From the NCBI RefSeq assembly GCF_047121295.1, contig NZ_CP139447.1, forward strand, positions 1,302,001-1,366,000: DNA of 64,000 bases, given 5' to 3'. Source of the stretch: Longispora sp047121295. GTDB lineage: Bacteria > Actinomycetota > Actinomycetes > Mycobacteriales > Micromonosporaceae. Below are positions 7,801 through 14,592 of this stretch, piece after piece (within the stretch, counting starts at the first letter, position 1; each line of letters opens with the position of its first letter). The position numbers and the translations under genes are program-made. Under the pieces are notes generated by a model, which saw only the letters and a list, made by a program, of their open reading frames with translations, was not told the origin of the DNA and did not search any database.

Positions 7801-9223
7801 TCTCAGGCTCCGGTTCAGTCCCTCGCCGACGGGCACCCCGCATGTCGGGCTCATGCGCACCGCCCTCTACAACTGGGCGCACGCCCGGCACCACGGCGGC
7901 AAGCTGATCTTCCGGATCGAGGACACCGACGCGGCGCGCGACTCCGACGAGTCGTACCAGATGCTGCTCGACGCGATGAGCTGGCTCGGCCTGGACTACG
8001 ACGAGGGCCCCGACCTGGGCGGCCCGTACGGCCCGTACCGGCAGTCCGAGCGCTCCGAGATCTACCGCGACGTGGCCGCGAAGCTGTTCGAGGCCGGGTA
8101 CGCCTACGAGTCGTACTCCACGCCCGAGGAGATCGAGGCCCGGCACAAGGCGCTGGGCCGCGACCCGAAGCTCGGCTACGACGGCTTCGACCGGAACCTG
8201 ACGGCCGAGCAGGTCGCCGCGTTCAAGGCCGAGGGCCGCGAGGCCGTGCTGCGGATCCGGATGCCCGACGAGGACATCACCTGGGTGGACGCCGTGCGCG
8301 GCGAGGTCACCTTCAAGGCCGGCAGCGTGCCGGACTACGTGATCGTCCGGGGCAACGGCCAGCCGCTGTACACCCTGACCAACCCGGTCGACGACGCCAT
8401 GATGCGGATCACCATGATCTCCCGGGGCGAGGACCTGCTGTCGTCCACGCCGCGCCAGATCGTGCTGTTCCGGGCGATGATGGCGCTGGGCATCGCGGAG
8501 CAGGTGCCGGAGTACGCGCACCTGCCGCTGGTCACCGGCGAGGGCAACAAGAAGCTGTCCAAGCGCGACCCCCGGTCGAACTTCTTCGCCTACCGCGACG
8601 CCGGCTACCTGCCCGAGGGCCTGGCCAACTACCTGGCCCTGCTGGGCTGGGCCATCGCGCCGGACCGCGACATCTTCACGATGGCCGAGCTGATCAGCGC
8701 GTTCGACCTGCACAACGTGAACTCCAGCGCGGCCCGGTTCGACGAGAAGAAGTGCGAGGCCATCAACGCCGAGCACGTGCGCCGGCTCGACCCGGCGGAC
8801 TTCGCGGACCGGATCCGGGCGTTCCTGCCCGAGGGCGCGGACCCGGACCTGGTCGCCGCCGCCGCGCCGCTGATCCAGACCCGGATCACCACCCTGGCCC
8901 AGGCCCGGGACATGCTCGGCTTCCTGTTCTCCGGCAACGACTTCGCCCCCGACGAGGCGCACGCGGCCAAGGTGCTCACCGAGGCGGCCCGGCCGGTGCT
9001 GGAGGCGTCGATCGGCGTACTCGAAAAGGTCGACTGGACCACGGCGGCGCTGGAGGAGGCGCTCAAGTCCGCGCTGATCGACGGCCTGGGCCTGAAGCCG
9101 AAGGTGGCGTTCGCACCGCTGAGGGTCGCCGTGACGGGCCGCACCGTCTCCCCGCCCCTCTACGAGTCGATGGAGCTGCTGGGCCGCGAGACGACCCTGG
9201 AGAGGCTCCGGAAGGCGCTGTGA
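7793..9223 (+). CDS. gltX: Glutamyl-tRNA synthetase
   Basis: Class I aminoacyl-tRNA synthetase charging tRNA-Glu (and probably tRNA-Gln, for later amidation). The HIGH-type motif is SPSPTGTPHVGL at the N-terminus and the KMSKS-type motif is KKLSKRDP near residue 250. Its 476 residues are normal for the discriminating/non-discriminating bacterial enzyme. I prefer TTG at 7793, which has AAGG 9 nt upstream and gives MSDLRLRFSPSPTG. A TTG at 7784 would add three residues but has no room for a ribosome site. Two tRNA-Glu genes and one tRNA-Gln gene, its likely substrates, lie just downstream at 10.0-10.3 kb. Confidence 0.95.
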   Translation: MSDLRLRFSPSPTGTPHVGLMRTALYNWAHARHHGGKLIFRIEDTDAARDSDESYQMLLDAMSWLGLDYDEGPDLGGPYGPYRQSERSEIYRDVAAKLFEAGYAYESYSTPEEIEARHKALGRDPKLGYDGFDRNLTAEQVAAFKAEGREAVLRIRMPDEDITWVDAVRGEVTFKAGSVPDYVIVRGNGQPLYTLTNPVDDAMMRITMISRGEDLLSSTPRQIVLFRAMMALGIAEQVPEYAHLPLVTGEGNKKLSKRDPRSNFFAYRDAGYLPEGLANYLALLGWAIAPDRDIFTMAELISAFDLHNVNSSAARFDEKKCEAINAEHVRRLDPADFADRIRAFLPEGADPDLVAAAAPLIQTRITTLAQARDMLGFLFSGNDFAPDEAHAAKVLTEAARPVLEASIGVLEKVDWTTAALEEALKSALIDGLGLKPKVAFAPLRVAVTGRTVSPPLYESMELLGRETTLERLRKAL

Positions 9224-9996
9224 GTTCCGCGACGACCCCGCCGGCCGGTGGCGACACCGGCCGGCGCGTCTCGGCCGTCCTCTTCGACGTCGACCAGACA
9301 CTGACGGACTACGAGAGCTCGGCGCGGGCGGGCATCATCGCCCACTGCGCCGAGCTCGGCGTCCCCGCCGCCCGGCTGCCGGCGGCGGCCGGGTTGTGGT
9401 CCCGGCTCGAACACGAACACTTTCCCCGGTACCTCGCGGGCGAGCTCACCTTCGCCGACCAGCGCCGGCACCGCGCCCTCGGCATGCGCCGCGCCCTCGG
9501 CGGCCGGGGCCCCGGCGACCCGGACGCCTGGTTCGCCGCCTACCTGGTGCACTACGAGGCCAGCCTGGCCCTGTTCGGCGACGTCCCGGGCTGCCTGGAC
9601 GCGCTGTCGGGGCTGACCCCGGATGTGACCCTGGGTGTGATCAGCAACAACGACGAGGACTACACCCGGACGAAACTGGAGCTGACCGGCATCGCCGACC
9701 GGTTCGCGATCACTGTGGGCCGGGACACATACGGTGCGGCGAAGCCCTCGCCCGTCATCTTCGAATCCACATGCGCGGCCCTCGGCGTTTCCGCTGCTGA
9801 GACCGTCTACGTGGGCGACAGCCTGCCGTTCGACGCGCAGGGTGCCACCGACGCCGGGCTGACCGGGGTGTGGCTGGACCGGTCCCACGGTTTGCCCCGG
9901 TTCGCACGGCAGATCTCCACTCTGGCGGACCTGCCCGGCCTGCTCGGTCTGCCCGACCCGGGATCCGATTTGAAGCTGGCGGAGGGCGTCGGGTAG
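9220..9996 (+). CDS. HAD superfamily hydrolase
   Basis: Phosphatase-like haloacid dehalogenase superfamily protein, 258 residues. Motif I is LFDVDQTLTD, with nucleophile Asp23 and acid/base Asp25; the usual DGT is DQT here. Motif II is VISNNDEDYTRTK, motif III is the Lys in AAKPSPVIFE, and motif IV is YVGDSLPFDAQGA. A helical cap sits between motifs I and II, so it resembles the C1-cap phosphoglycolate-phosphatase-like group. The GTG start overlaps the gltX stop (GTGA), showing coupling. Its TAG stop forms the first three bases of the -10 element of the downstream tRNA operon. Confidence 0.85.
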   Translation: MSSATTPPAGGDTGRRVSAVLFDVDQTLTDYESSARAGIIAHCAELGVPAARLPAAAGLWSRLEHEHFPRYLAGELTFADQRRHRALGMRRALGGRGPGDPDAWFAAYLVHYEASLALFGDVPGCLDALSGLTPDVTLGVISNNDEDYTRTKLELTGIADRFAITVGRDTYGAAKPSPVIFESTCAALGVSAAETVYVGDSLPFDAQGATDAGLTGVWLDRSHGLPRFARQISTLADLPGLLGLPDPGSDLKLAEGVG

Positions 9997-9999
9997 AGT
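9970..9999 (+). promoter_or_regulatory. Promoter of the tRNA-Gln/tRNA-Glu operon
   Basis: TTGAAG (9970-9975), an 18-nt spacer, then TAGAGT (9994-9999). The -10 shares its TAG with the stop of the upstream HAD gene, and the first tRNA starts 24 nt later at 10024. Confidence 0.6.
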
Positions 10000-10023
10000 T
10001 CATCTCCGGTGCGAGGGCACCGA

Positions 10024-10095
10024 TGGGGTATGGGGTAATTGGCAGCCCGATGGTTTCTGGTTCCATTAGTCTAGGTTCGAGTCCTGGTACCCCAG
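10024..10095 (+). tRNA. tRNA-Gln (CTG anticodon)
   Basis: Cloverleaf: acceptor TGGGGTA (10024-10030) pairs with TACCCCA (10088-10094) and the discriminator is G. The anticodon loop TTCTGGT gives CUG, reading CAG. The T arm contains GGTTCGAGTCC. CCA is not encoded (GCA follows). The lowest anticodon-stem pair appears to be T-T. Confidence 0.93.
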
Positions 10096-10116
10096 CAAAA
10101 TGTCCTCGCACCACCT

Positions 10117-10189
10117 GGCCCCGTCGTCTAGCGGCCCAGGACGCCGCCCTCTCAAGGCGGTAGCGGGGGTTCGAATCCCCTCGGGGCTA
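10117..10189 (+). tRNA. tRNA-Glu (CTC anticodon), copy 1
   Basis: Acceptor GGCCCCG (10117-10123) pairs with CGGGGCT (10182-10188). The anticodon stem-loop CCGCC-CTCTCAA-GGCGG gives anticodon CUC. The T arm is GGGGGTTCGAATCCCC. It lies 21 nt after tRNA-Gln and is probably co-transcribed with it. Confidence 0.94.
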
Positions 10190-10218
10190 CGCAAGAAAAG
10201 TTCGAAAGCACTATCTGG

Positions 10219-10291
10219 GGTCCCGTCGTCTAGCGGCCCAGGACGCCGCCCTCTCAAGGCGGTAGCGGGGGTTCGAATCCCCTCGGGACTA
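10219..10291 (+). tRNA. tRNA-Glu (CTC anticodon), copy 2
   Basis: Nearly identical to copy 1. The acceptor stem is GGTCCCG (10219-10225) with CGGGACT (10284-10290): relative to copy 1 the third pair has changed from C-G to T-A on both strands, a compensatory change that keeps the stem. Anticodon CUC. Confidence 0.94.
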
Positions 10292-10310
10292 CGTAGCTGG
10301 GAGCTCTGTG

Positions 10311-10365
10311 TTCGCGGAAATCGCGAACCCGGGGCTCCTTCGTCGTTTCCGCGCCCTTCGGGCGC
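10311..10365 (+). terminator. Two small hairpins after the tRNA operon
   Basis: TTCGCG/CGCGAA (10311-10316 and 10322-10327, five-base loop) and GCGCCC/GGGCGC (10351-10356 and 10360-10365) follow the last tRNA by 20 and 60 nt. They probably end or process the tRNA transcript. The rest of the gap to 10530 shows no gene. Confidence 0.4.
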
Positions 10366-10529
10366 GAGGTGGGGGAGCTTCGCTCCACCCACACCCCCTC
10401 CGGCCGGGTGGGTGGTCGCCGGCGGTGCGGCGGTGCGGGTCGGGCTTGAGATCGGGTTGTGTGCGTCACAAATCCCTTCTCGGCCTCGGTTCGGCTACGC
10501 GGCGCGCAATCCTGAAATAGTCTCAGGTT

Positions 10530-11108
10530 GTGGGTGCCTCGCGGCGGCCGTCGAATACAGGATCGGAATTCGGTCAGCGGGTTTCGTGGTTCCTGGCCAT
10601 GGCCGCACTGGTTCTGGCTGGCCTGATCCTGGTATGCACCGGCTGCTCGACGGGTTCCGGTGCCGGCAGGGTTCACCCGGTGCTGACGCCCACGACCGCC
10701 TCGCCCCCGGACGCGGGGCGAATGGAACAGGCGCTACCCGTGCCGTCGCAGTCACCCTCACCTTCGAAGCTCGTCGAGCCCACGTCGGCACCGCCCACTC
10801 CACCACGGTCCGTGCCGCCGGCGCAGCCCACGTCGCTGGCGCCGGTGACTGTGCCGACTCAGGAACTCTGCGGGGCGCCGGACAACCCGTGGGGATTGAA
10901 CCTGTGTGGCCGGGGACATCTCCTGTACCAGAGTGACCTGCCGTCGGGTGTGTGCCGCTATTTCGGGTGCATCACCAACTTCTCGAAGGGCAAGGGCTAC
11001 ATGGTGAGGTGTACGGACGGGAAGTACAGCATGGCCGGCGGCAATTCCGGCGCCTGTTCTCAGCACGGTGGCGAAGGTGAGGCGGTGCACTCCGGGTCCT
11101 TGGCCTGA
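10530..11108 (+). CDS. Putative lipoprotein with DUF3761-like C-terminus
   Basis: A 192-residue exported protein. Residues 18-39 form a lipoprotein signal ending in the lipobox-like LVCTGC. A Pro/Ser/Thr-rich spacer (about 45-105) precedes a small cysteine-rich domain. The C-terminal pattern (CTDGKYSMAGGNSG, then ACSQHGG) resembles the DUF3761 family (C-DGxYS...GACSxHGG), whose function is unknown; six or more cysteines suggest disulfides. The GTG start at 10530 is weakly supported; a later start would have to lie before residue 18. It stands alone after the tRNA genes, convergent with the gene ending at 11125. Confidence 0.65.
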   Translation: MGASRRPSNTGSEFGQRVSWFLAMAALVLAGLILVCTGCSTGSGAGRVHPVLTPTTASPPDAGRMEQALPVPSQSPSPSKLVEPTSAPPTPPRSVPPAQPTSLAPVTVPTQELCGAPDNPWGLNLCGRGHLLYQSDLPSGVCRYFGCITNFSKGKGYMVRCTDGKYSMAGGNSGACSQHGGEGEAVHSGSLA

Positions 11109-11124
11109 GCGCCTATGAGGTCCG

Positions 11125-12249
11125 TCACGGGCCCGGGACGCACACGGTTTTCATCACATGGATCGCGTTGTTGGCGAAGCCGCCCCGGTTCCACGACTGG
11201 GTCGCGGGCTGGGTCGCGCCCGATTCGTCCGTGGCGTGCGCCGCGAGGAGGTATTCGCCGGGGGACGCTCGCCAGGCGAAGGAGAAGCCGCGCCAGGCCC
11301 AGGGGTGGCCGTCCGGGTCGTCGAGGATGGCCGGGGCCCAGCGGGTGCCGCCGTCGGTGCTGACCGCGACGCCCTTGACCGGGGCGCCGCCCGACCAGGC
11401 GCGGCCGCGCAGCAGGACCGGGCCGGGGTGCACGATTCTGGCCCGGGACAGGAAGTCCGGGAAGCCCGGCGGGATGAGCATGGCGCGGGGGCGGATCCGG
11501 GTGACCGGCTCGCCCGGGTCGTCGGGCTGCTGGCGGAGGTTGTAGGCGGTCCGCTGCTGGTACCCGGTGAACGGCTCGGCGGTCACCGTGATGCCCTTGA
11601 GCCACTTCACGTGCGCCATGCCGTACCAGCCGGGGACGATCAGCCGGACCGGCGCGCCGTGCTGGGGCGGGAGCGGGGCGCCGTTCATCGCGTAGGCCAG
11701 CAGGACGTCCCTGCCCAGGGCCTCGGCGATCGGGAGGCTGCGCTGGTAGTCCTGTTCGACGCCGCGTTCCACCCCGTGGTCGGCGCCCGTGAACACGATC
11801 TCCACGGCGTCCTCCGCGAGGCCGGTGACGGCCAGCAGGTCGCGGAGCGGGGTGCCCGTCCAGTCCGCCGTGCCGACCGCGTCCACCAGCCACGGCTGGC
11901 TCACCGGGCGCGGGTCGAGGCGGGCCCGGCCGTTGCCGGCGCACTCCATCGTCACCCGGACCGTGCGCGAGGGCAGGGCGCGCAGCGAGTGCAGGTCCAG
12001 GGTCAGCGGGCGGTGCACCCCGCCGGTGACCGCGAGTCGCCAGGCGGCCGGGTCGATGGCGGGGATGTCGTAGTGGGTCAGCAGGTAGTGCAGGCCGACC
12101 GGTGTCACGTCGTAGCGCAGGGCCTCCTGGGGCATGCCGTGGTTGCGGGCGGCGAGGGCCAGCTCCTCGGCCGTGATGCCCTCGCCGGGGCCCGCCACGC
12201 GGGCGGGTGCGCTGACCTGGGCGTAGGTCGTCCGCTCGTCGAGTTTCAT
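11125..12249 (-). CDS. Sulfite oxidase-type molybdopterin oxidoreductase
   Basis: Molybdenum-cofactor enzyme of the sulfite oxidase fold, 374 residues. The Mo-ligating cysteine is in VTMECAGNGR (near residue 100). The moco-binding core continues through VPGWYGMAHVKWLKGI (near 215) and the C-terminal third is a dimerisation domain (AWSGGAPVKGVAVSTDGG, about 285-370). I see no twin-Arg or other export signal, nor a haem domain, so this is probably a cytoplasmic member whose electron acceptor and substrate are unknown. Start ATG at 12249, right next to the small gene ending at 12254, suggesting one transcription unit from the minus strand. Confidence 0.85.
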   Translation of the reverse strand: MKLDERTTYAQVSAPARVAGPGEGITAEELALAARNHGMPQEALRYDVTPVGLHYLLTHYDIPAIDPAAWRLAVTGGVHRPLTLDLHSLRALPSRTVRVTMECAGNGRARLDPRPVSQPWLVDAVGTADWTGTPLRDLLAVTGLAEDAVEIVFTGADHGVERGVEQDYQRSLPIAEALGRDVLLAYAMNGAPLPPQHGAPVRLIVPGWYGMAHVKWLKGITVTAEPFTGYQQRTAYNLRQQPDDPGEPVTRIRPRAMLIPPGFPDFLSRARIVHPGPVLLRGRAWSGGAPVKGVAVSTDGGTRWAPAILDDPDGHPWAWRGFSFAWRASPGEYLLAAHATDESGATQPATQSWNRGGFANNAIHVMKTVCVPGP

Positions 12250-12253
12250 GCCG

Positions 12254-12502
12254 TCAGACCATGAGCGGGACGGGGTGGATCTCGCTCGCCGGGTGCCCGG
12301 TGCGCTCGTGGATCCGCCGGACGGCGTCGGCGCTGGGCGCCTCGGACAGGCAGTACACGACCCCCGCTTCGGGGTCCGCCCACGCCTGCTCGAAGTTGAC
12401 GCCCTCCTCGTCCTGGATCGCCAGGTCCGCCTGGTGCGCCGCCAGCAGGTCCTCGGCGGTGATGCCCTTCATATCGGTGTGTACGTCCATGAACTTGGAC
12501 AT
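12254..12502 (-). CDS. DUF4242 / SCO4226-type nickel-binding protein
   Basis: Small ferredoxin-like alpha/beta-barrel protein of the DUF4242 family, whose Streptomyces member SCO4226 binds nickel. The start is ATG at 12502, giving MSKFMDVHTDMKGIT; GAGGAGG lies 7 nt upstream, which rules out the longer frame from 12541. The body contains AHQADLAIQDEEGVNFEQAW and VYCLSEAPSADAVRRIHERT, both typical of the family. It sits 4 nt before the sulfite-oxidase-type gene and 35 nt after the MarR gene, forming a likely three-gene unit. Confidence 0.82.
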   Translation of the reverse strand: MSKFMDVHTDMKGITAEDLLAAHQADLAIQDEEGVNFEQAWADPEAGVVYCLSEAPSADAVRRIHERTGHPASEIHPVPLMV

Positions 12503-12537
12503 GGCCCAGCCTCCTCGGAGAGAGGGGTCCGCGACCC

Positions 12538-12969
12538 TCATTTTAGGCCGCCGTAGACCTTGCGGAGGAGGTTGACCAGCACGTCCCGCTCGTCCAGTTC
12601 CAGCGGGGCGAGCAGGTCGGCGGTGACCGCGTCGGCCTGCCGGGTCGCAGACCGCAGCGCGGCGCGGCCGGCCGGGGTGAGGGTGACCAGGTACCGGCGC
12701 CGGTCCGCCGGATCCCTGCGGCGTTCCACCCGGCCGGCGGCCTCCAGGGCGTCGACCGCGCCGACCATGTCGCTGGGGTCCACGGCCAGCCGGGTGCCGA
12801 GGTCGCGCTGCGAGGACGGCCCGTGGTCGGCGACGGCGGCGAGCACGGCCACCTGGCGCAGGTCGAGCCCGTGCTCGACGAGCCGGGCGGCGAGGTCCCG
12901 GCGGCCGGCCTTGCCCACCTTCGACAGCAGGTACGGTGCGAGCGCCAACAGGCGGGACGGGGTATCCAT
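12538..12969 (-). CDS. MarR family transcriptional regulator
   Basis: Winged-helix dimeric regulator of 143 residues. The helix-turn-helix lies at about residues 52-78 (SSQRDLGTRLAVDPSDMVGAV) and the wing contains the basic stretch VERRRDPADRRRY. The flanking helices form the MarR dimer interface. It heads the minus-strand unit with the DUF4242 and sulfite-oxidase-type genes and is divergent, by only 31 bp, from the VOC gene at 13001. No Shine-Dalgarno precedes its ATG; TTTAAT lies 6 nt before it, so translation is probably leaderless. Confidence 0.85.
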   Translation of the reverse strand: MDTPSRLLALAPYLLSKVGKAGRRDLAARLVEHGLDLRQVAVLAAVADHGPSSQRDLGTRLAVDPSDMVGAVDALEAAGRVERRRDPADRRRYLVTLTPAGRAALRSATRQADAVTADLLAPLELDERDVLVNLLRKVYGGLK

Positions 12970-13000
12970 GGGAACATTAAATCATTGGTACTCTCCAACT

Positions 13001-13366
13001 ATGTACCCACGACTGCTGGTGAACCGTTTCGACGAGTGCCTGTCCTTCTACACCGAGAGCCTGGGGCTCCCGGCCGCCCGGCTCGTCCCGGGCCAGTACG
13101 CGAGTTTCGACATCGGCGACGACACCGGGCTGGCGCTGCTCAGCCGCGCGGCGCTGGCCGGGATGGTGGAGTCCGCCGAGCCGCCGGCCGGCACCGACCG
13201 GATGATGCTGGTGCTGCGGGTCGACGACGTGGACGCCCGCGTCGAGGAGCTGGCCGGGCACGGCGCGACCGTGGTGGCCCCGGCGGCCGACCGGCCGGGC
13301 TGGGGCATCCGGTCGGCGTGCCTGCGCGACCCGGACGGCAACCTGGTGGAGCTCCAGTCGTACTGA
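13001..13366 (+). CDS. VOC (glyoxalase/bleomycin resistance) family protein
   Basis: Vicinal oxygen chelate fold protein of 121 residues with two beta-alpha-beta modules. DECLSFYTESLGLP opens the first module and the second ends in the conserved LRDPDGNLVELQS. The metal ligands are not fully canonical, so enzyme activity (dioxygenase or glyoxalase-like) versus ligand binding is open. The start is ATG 13001; TACTCT lies 6 nt before it and there is no ribosome site, so it looks leaderless. It shares a 31-bp divergent promoter region with the MarR gene and may be its target. Confidence 0.8.
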   Translation: MYPRLLVNRFDECLSFYTESLGLPAARLVPGQYASFDIGDDTGLALLSRAALAGMVESAEPPAGTDRMMLVLRVDDVDARVEELAGHGATVVAPAADRPGWGIRSACLRDPDGNLVELQSY

Positions 13367-13379
13367 CAGACTCGGGTCG

Positions 13380-13853
13380 ATGAGTAGCCGAGTCGTGTTC
13401 TTCGATCCCGTGCACGGCCTCGGGCTGACCGTGGCCGCCGGCAGCGGGCGGAGCTGGATGGACCAGCCGGCCGGCGACCCTGTGCACGCGCACCTGCACG
13501 TCGACGTCGAGGGGCCGGCCACGGTGCCCGAGGTCCGGCTGCGGTCCGACACCGGATTCGTCCGCTGGCCCGAGCTGGACCGGTTCGCCGCCGCGCTGAG
13601 GAGGCTGGCCGGCGCGGAACAGGGCTCGGCGGAACTCGCGGCCGATCCGGGATTCTCGCTCACGGTGCTGCTGCGCGCGGACGGCCGGCTGCGCGCGGAG
13701 ACCACCTTCGGGACCGGCCACCACGTCCAGGTCAACGTGGTGGCCGGTACCCGATGGGACTGGCATTTCGGTCTTCGCGCCGACCTGCCCGACCTGGCGG
13801 ACCAGCTCCGGGCGGCCGTGCGGGACAACAGACCCGGGCGGCTACAGCCCTGA
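13380..13853 (+). CDS. Hypothetical protein
   Basis: I do not recognise this 157-residue soluble protein. It is predicted mainly beta with a helix around FVRWPELDRFAAALRRLAG. The strands HAHLHVDVEG, LTVLLRADGRL and HVQVNVVAG, and the end WDWHFGLRADLPDLADQL, recall the plan of small WapI/DUF6228-like proteins. That is only a pattern impression. The start is ATG at 13380, 13 nt after the VOC stop, so the two are probably co-transcribed. Its last 12 bases overlap the 3' end of the convergent IclR gene. Confidence 0.6.
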   Translation: MSSRVVFFDPVHGLGLTVAAGSGRSWMDQPAGDPVHAHLHVDVEGPATVPEVRLRSDTGFVRWPELDRFAAALRRLAGAEQGSAELAADPGFSLTVLLRADGRLRAETTFGTGHHVQVNVVAGTRWDWHFGLRADLPDLADQLRAAVRDNRPGRLQP

Positions 13854-14552
13854 CAGCCGCTGGCCGGCGCGGACCACGGCCATCGCGTGCCGCTCGCCCG
13901 GCCGGCGGGTCAACCGCTCGATCGGCCCGGACACGCTGACCGCCGCGATCACCCGGCCGGTGCGGTCCCGGACCGGCGAGGACACCGACGCGACCCCGGC
14001 CTCGCGCTCGGCGACGCTGGAGGCCCAGCCCCGTTTGCGCACCTCCGCGAGGATCCGGGCCGTGAACTTGGCCCGGGGCAGCAGCGGCAGCACGGCCTCC
14101 GGCGGCTCCCAGGCCAGCAGGATCTGCGCGGCGGACCCGGCGGTCATCGGCAGCACGGCGCCGATCGGCACCGTGTCCCGCAGCCCGCTGGACCGCTCGG
14201 CGGCGGCCACGCAGATCCGGTCGTCGGCGCGGCGCAGGTAGAGCTGGGCGCTTTCGCCGGTCTGGTCGCGCAACATCGCCAGGATCGGCTCCGCCGCAGT
14301 CAGCAGCACGTCGGGCGCCTCGTTGGCCAGCTCGCCGAGCCGGGGGCCGGGTCGCCACCGGCCCTGGGCGTCGCGGACCAGGAGCCTGTGCTGTTCGAGC
14401 GCCTGCGCGAGGCGGTGCGCCGTTGCCCGGGGCAGCTGCGTGCGCTCGACCAACTCGGCCAGGCTCGCGCCGTCCACGGACGTCTCAAGGATTAGGACGG
14501 CTTTATCGAGAACGCCGACCCCGCTGATACTGTGTCCCACGAGACGAAACAT
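13842..14552 (-). CDS. ndgR: IclR family regulator (NdgR-type)
   Basis: IclR-family regulator of 236 residues that in actinomycetes (NdgR, AreB) controls leucine and other amino-acid genes. The winged helix-turn-helix is at about residues 14-60 (SLAELVERTQLPRATAHRLA) and the effector-binding GAF-like domain follows. The phrase GVGVLDKAVLIL near the N-terminus is typical of the NdgR group, and the gene is divergent from leuC as NdgR/AreB genes are. Start: ATG 14552 has GGGAGG too close (1 nt), and GTG 14540 has it 13 nt away, so the true start is one of these. A palindrome at 14556-14570 is the likely operator. Confidence 0.85.
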   Translation of the reverse strand: MFRLVGHSISGVGVLDKAVLILETSVDGASLAELVERTQLPRATAHRLAQALEQHRLLVRDAQGRWRPGPRLGELANEAPDVLLTAAEPILAMLRDQTGESAQLYLRRADDRICVAAAERSSGLRDTVPIGAVLPMTAGSAAQILLAWEPPEAVLPLLPRAKFTARILAEVRKRGWASSVAEREAGVASVSSPVRDRTGRVIAAVSVSGPIERLTRRPGERHAMAVVRAGQRLSGL

Positions 14553-14555
14553 ACC

Positions 14556-14570
14556 TCCCAATCCTTGGGA
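14556..14570. promoter_or_regulatory. Palindrome between ndgR and leuC (candidate operator)
   Basis: TCCCAA-TCC-TTGGGA is a perfect 6+3+6 inverted repeat, 23 nt before the leuC ATG and at the ndgR start. IclR proteins bind such palindromes, so autoregulation plus leuCD control is likely. Confidence 0.5.
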
Positions 14571-14592
14571 AGTCCAGATCGTGGGAGCCAAC

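Noticed and set aside
10100..10936. 278-codon plus-strand frame across the tRNA-Glu genes
   Set aside because: It runs through two tRNA genes and the following hairpins; the true gene here is the lipoprotein in another frame from 10530.
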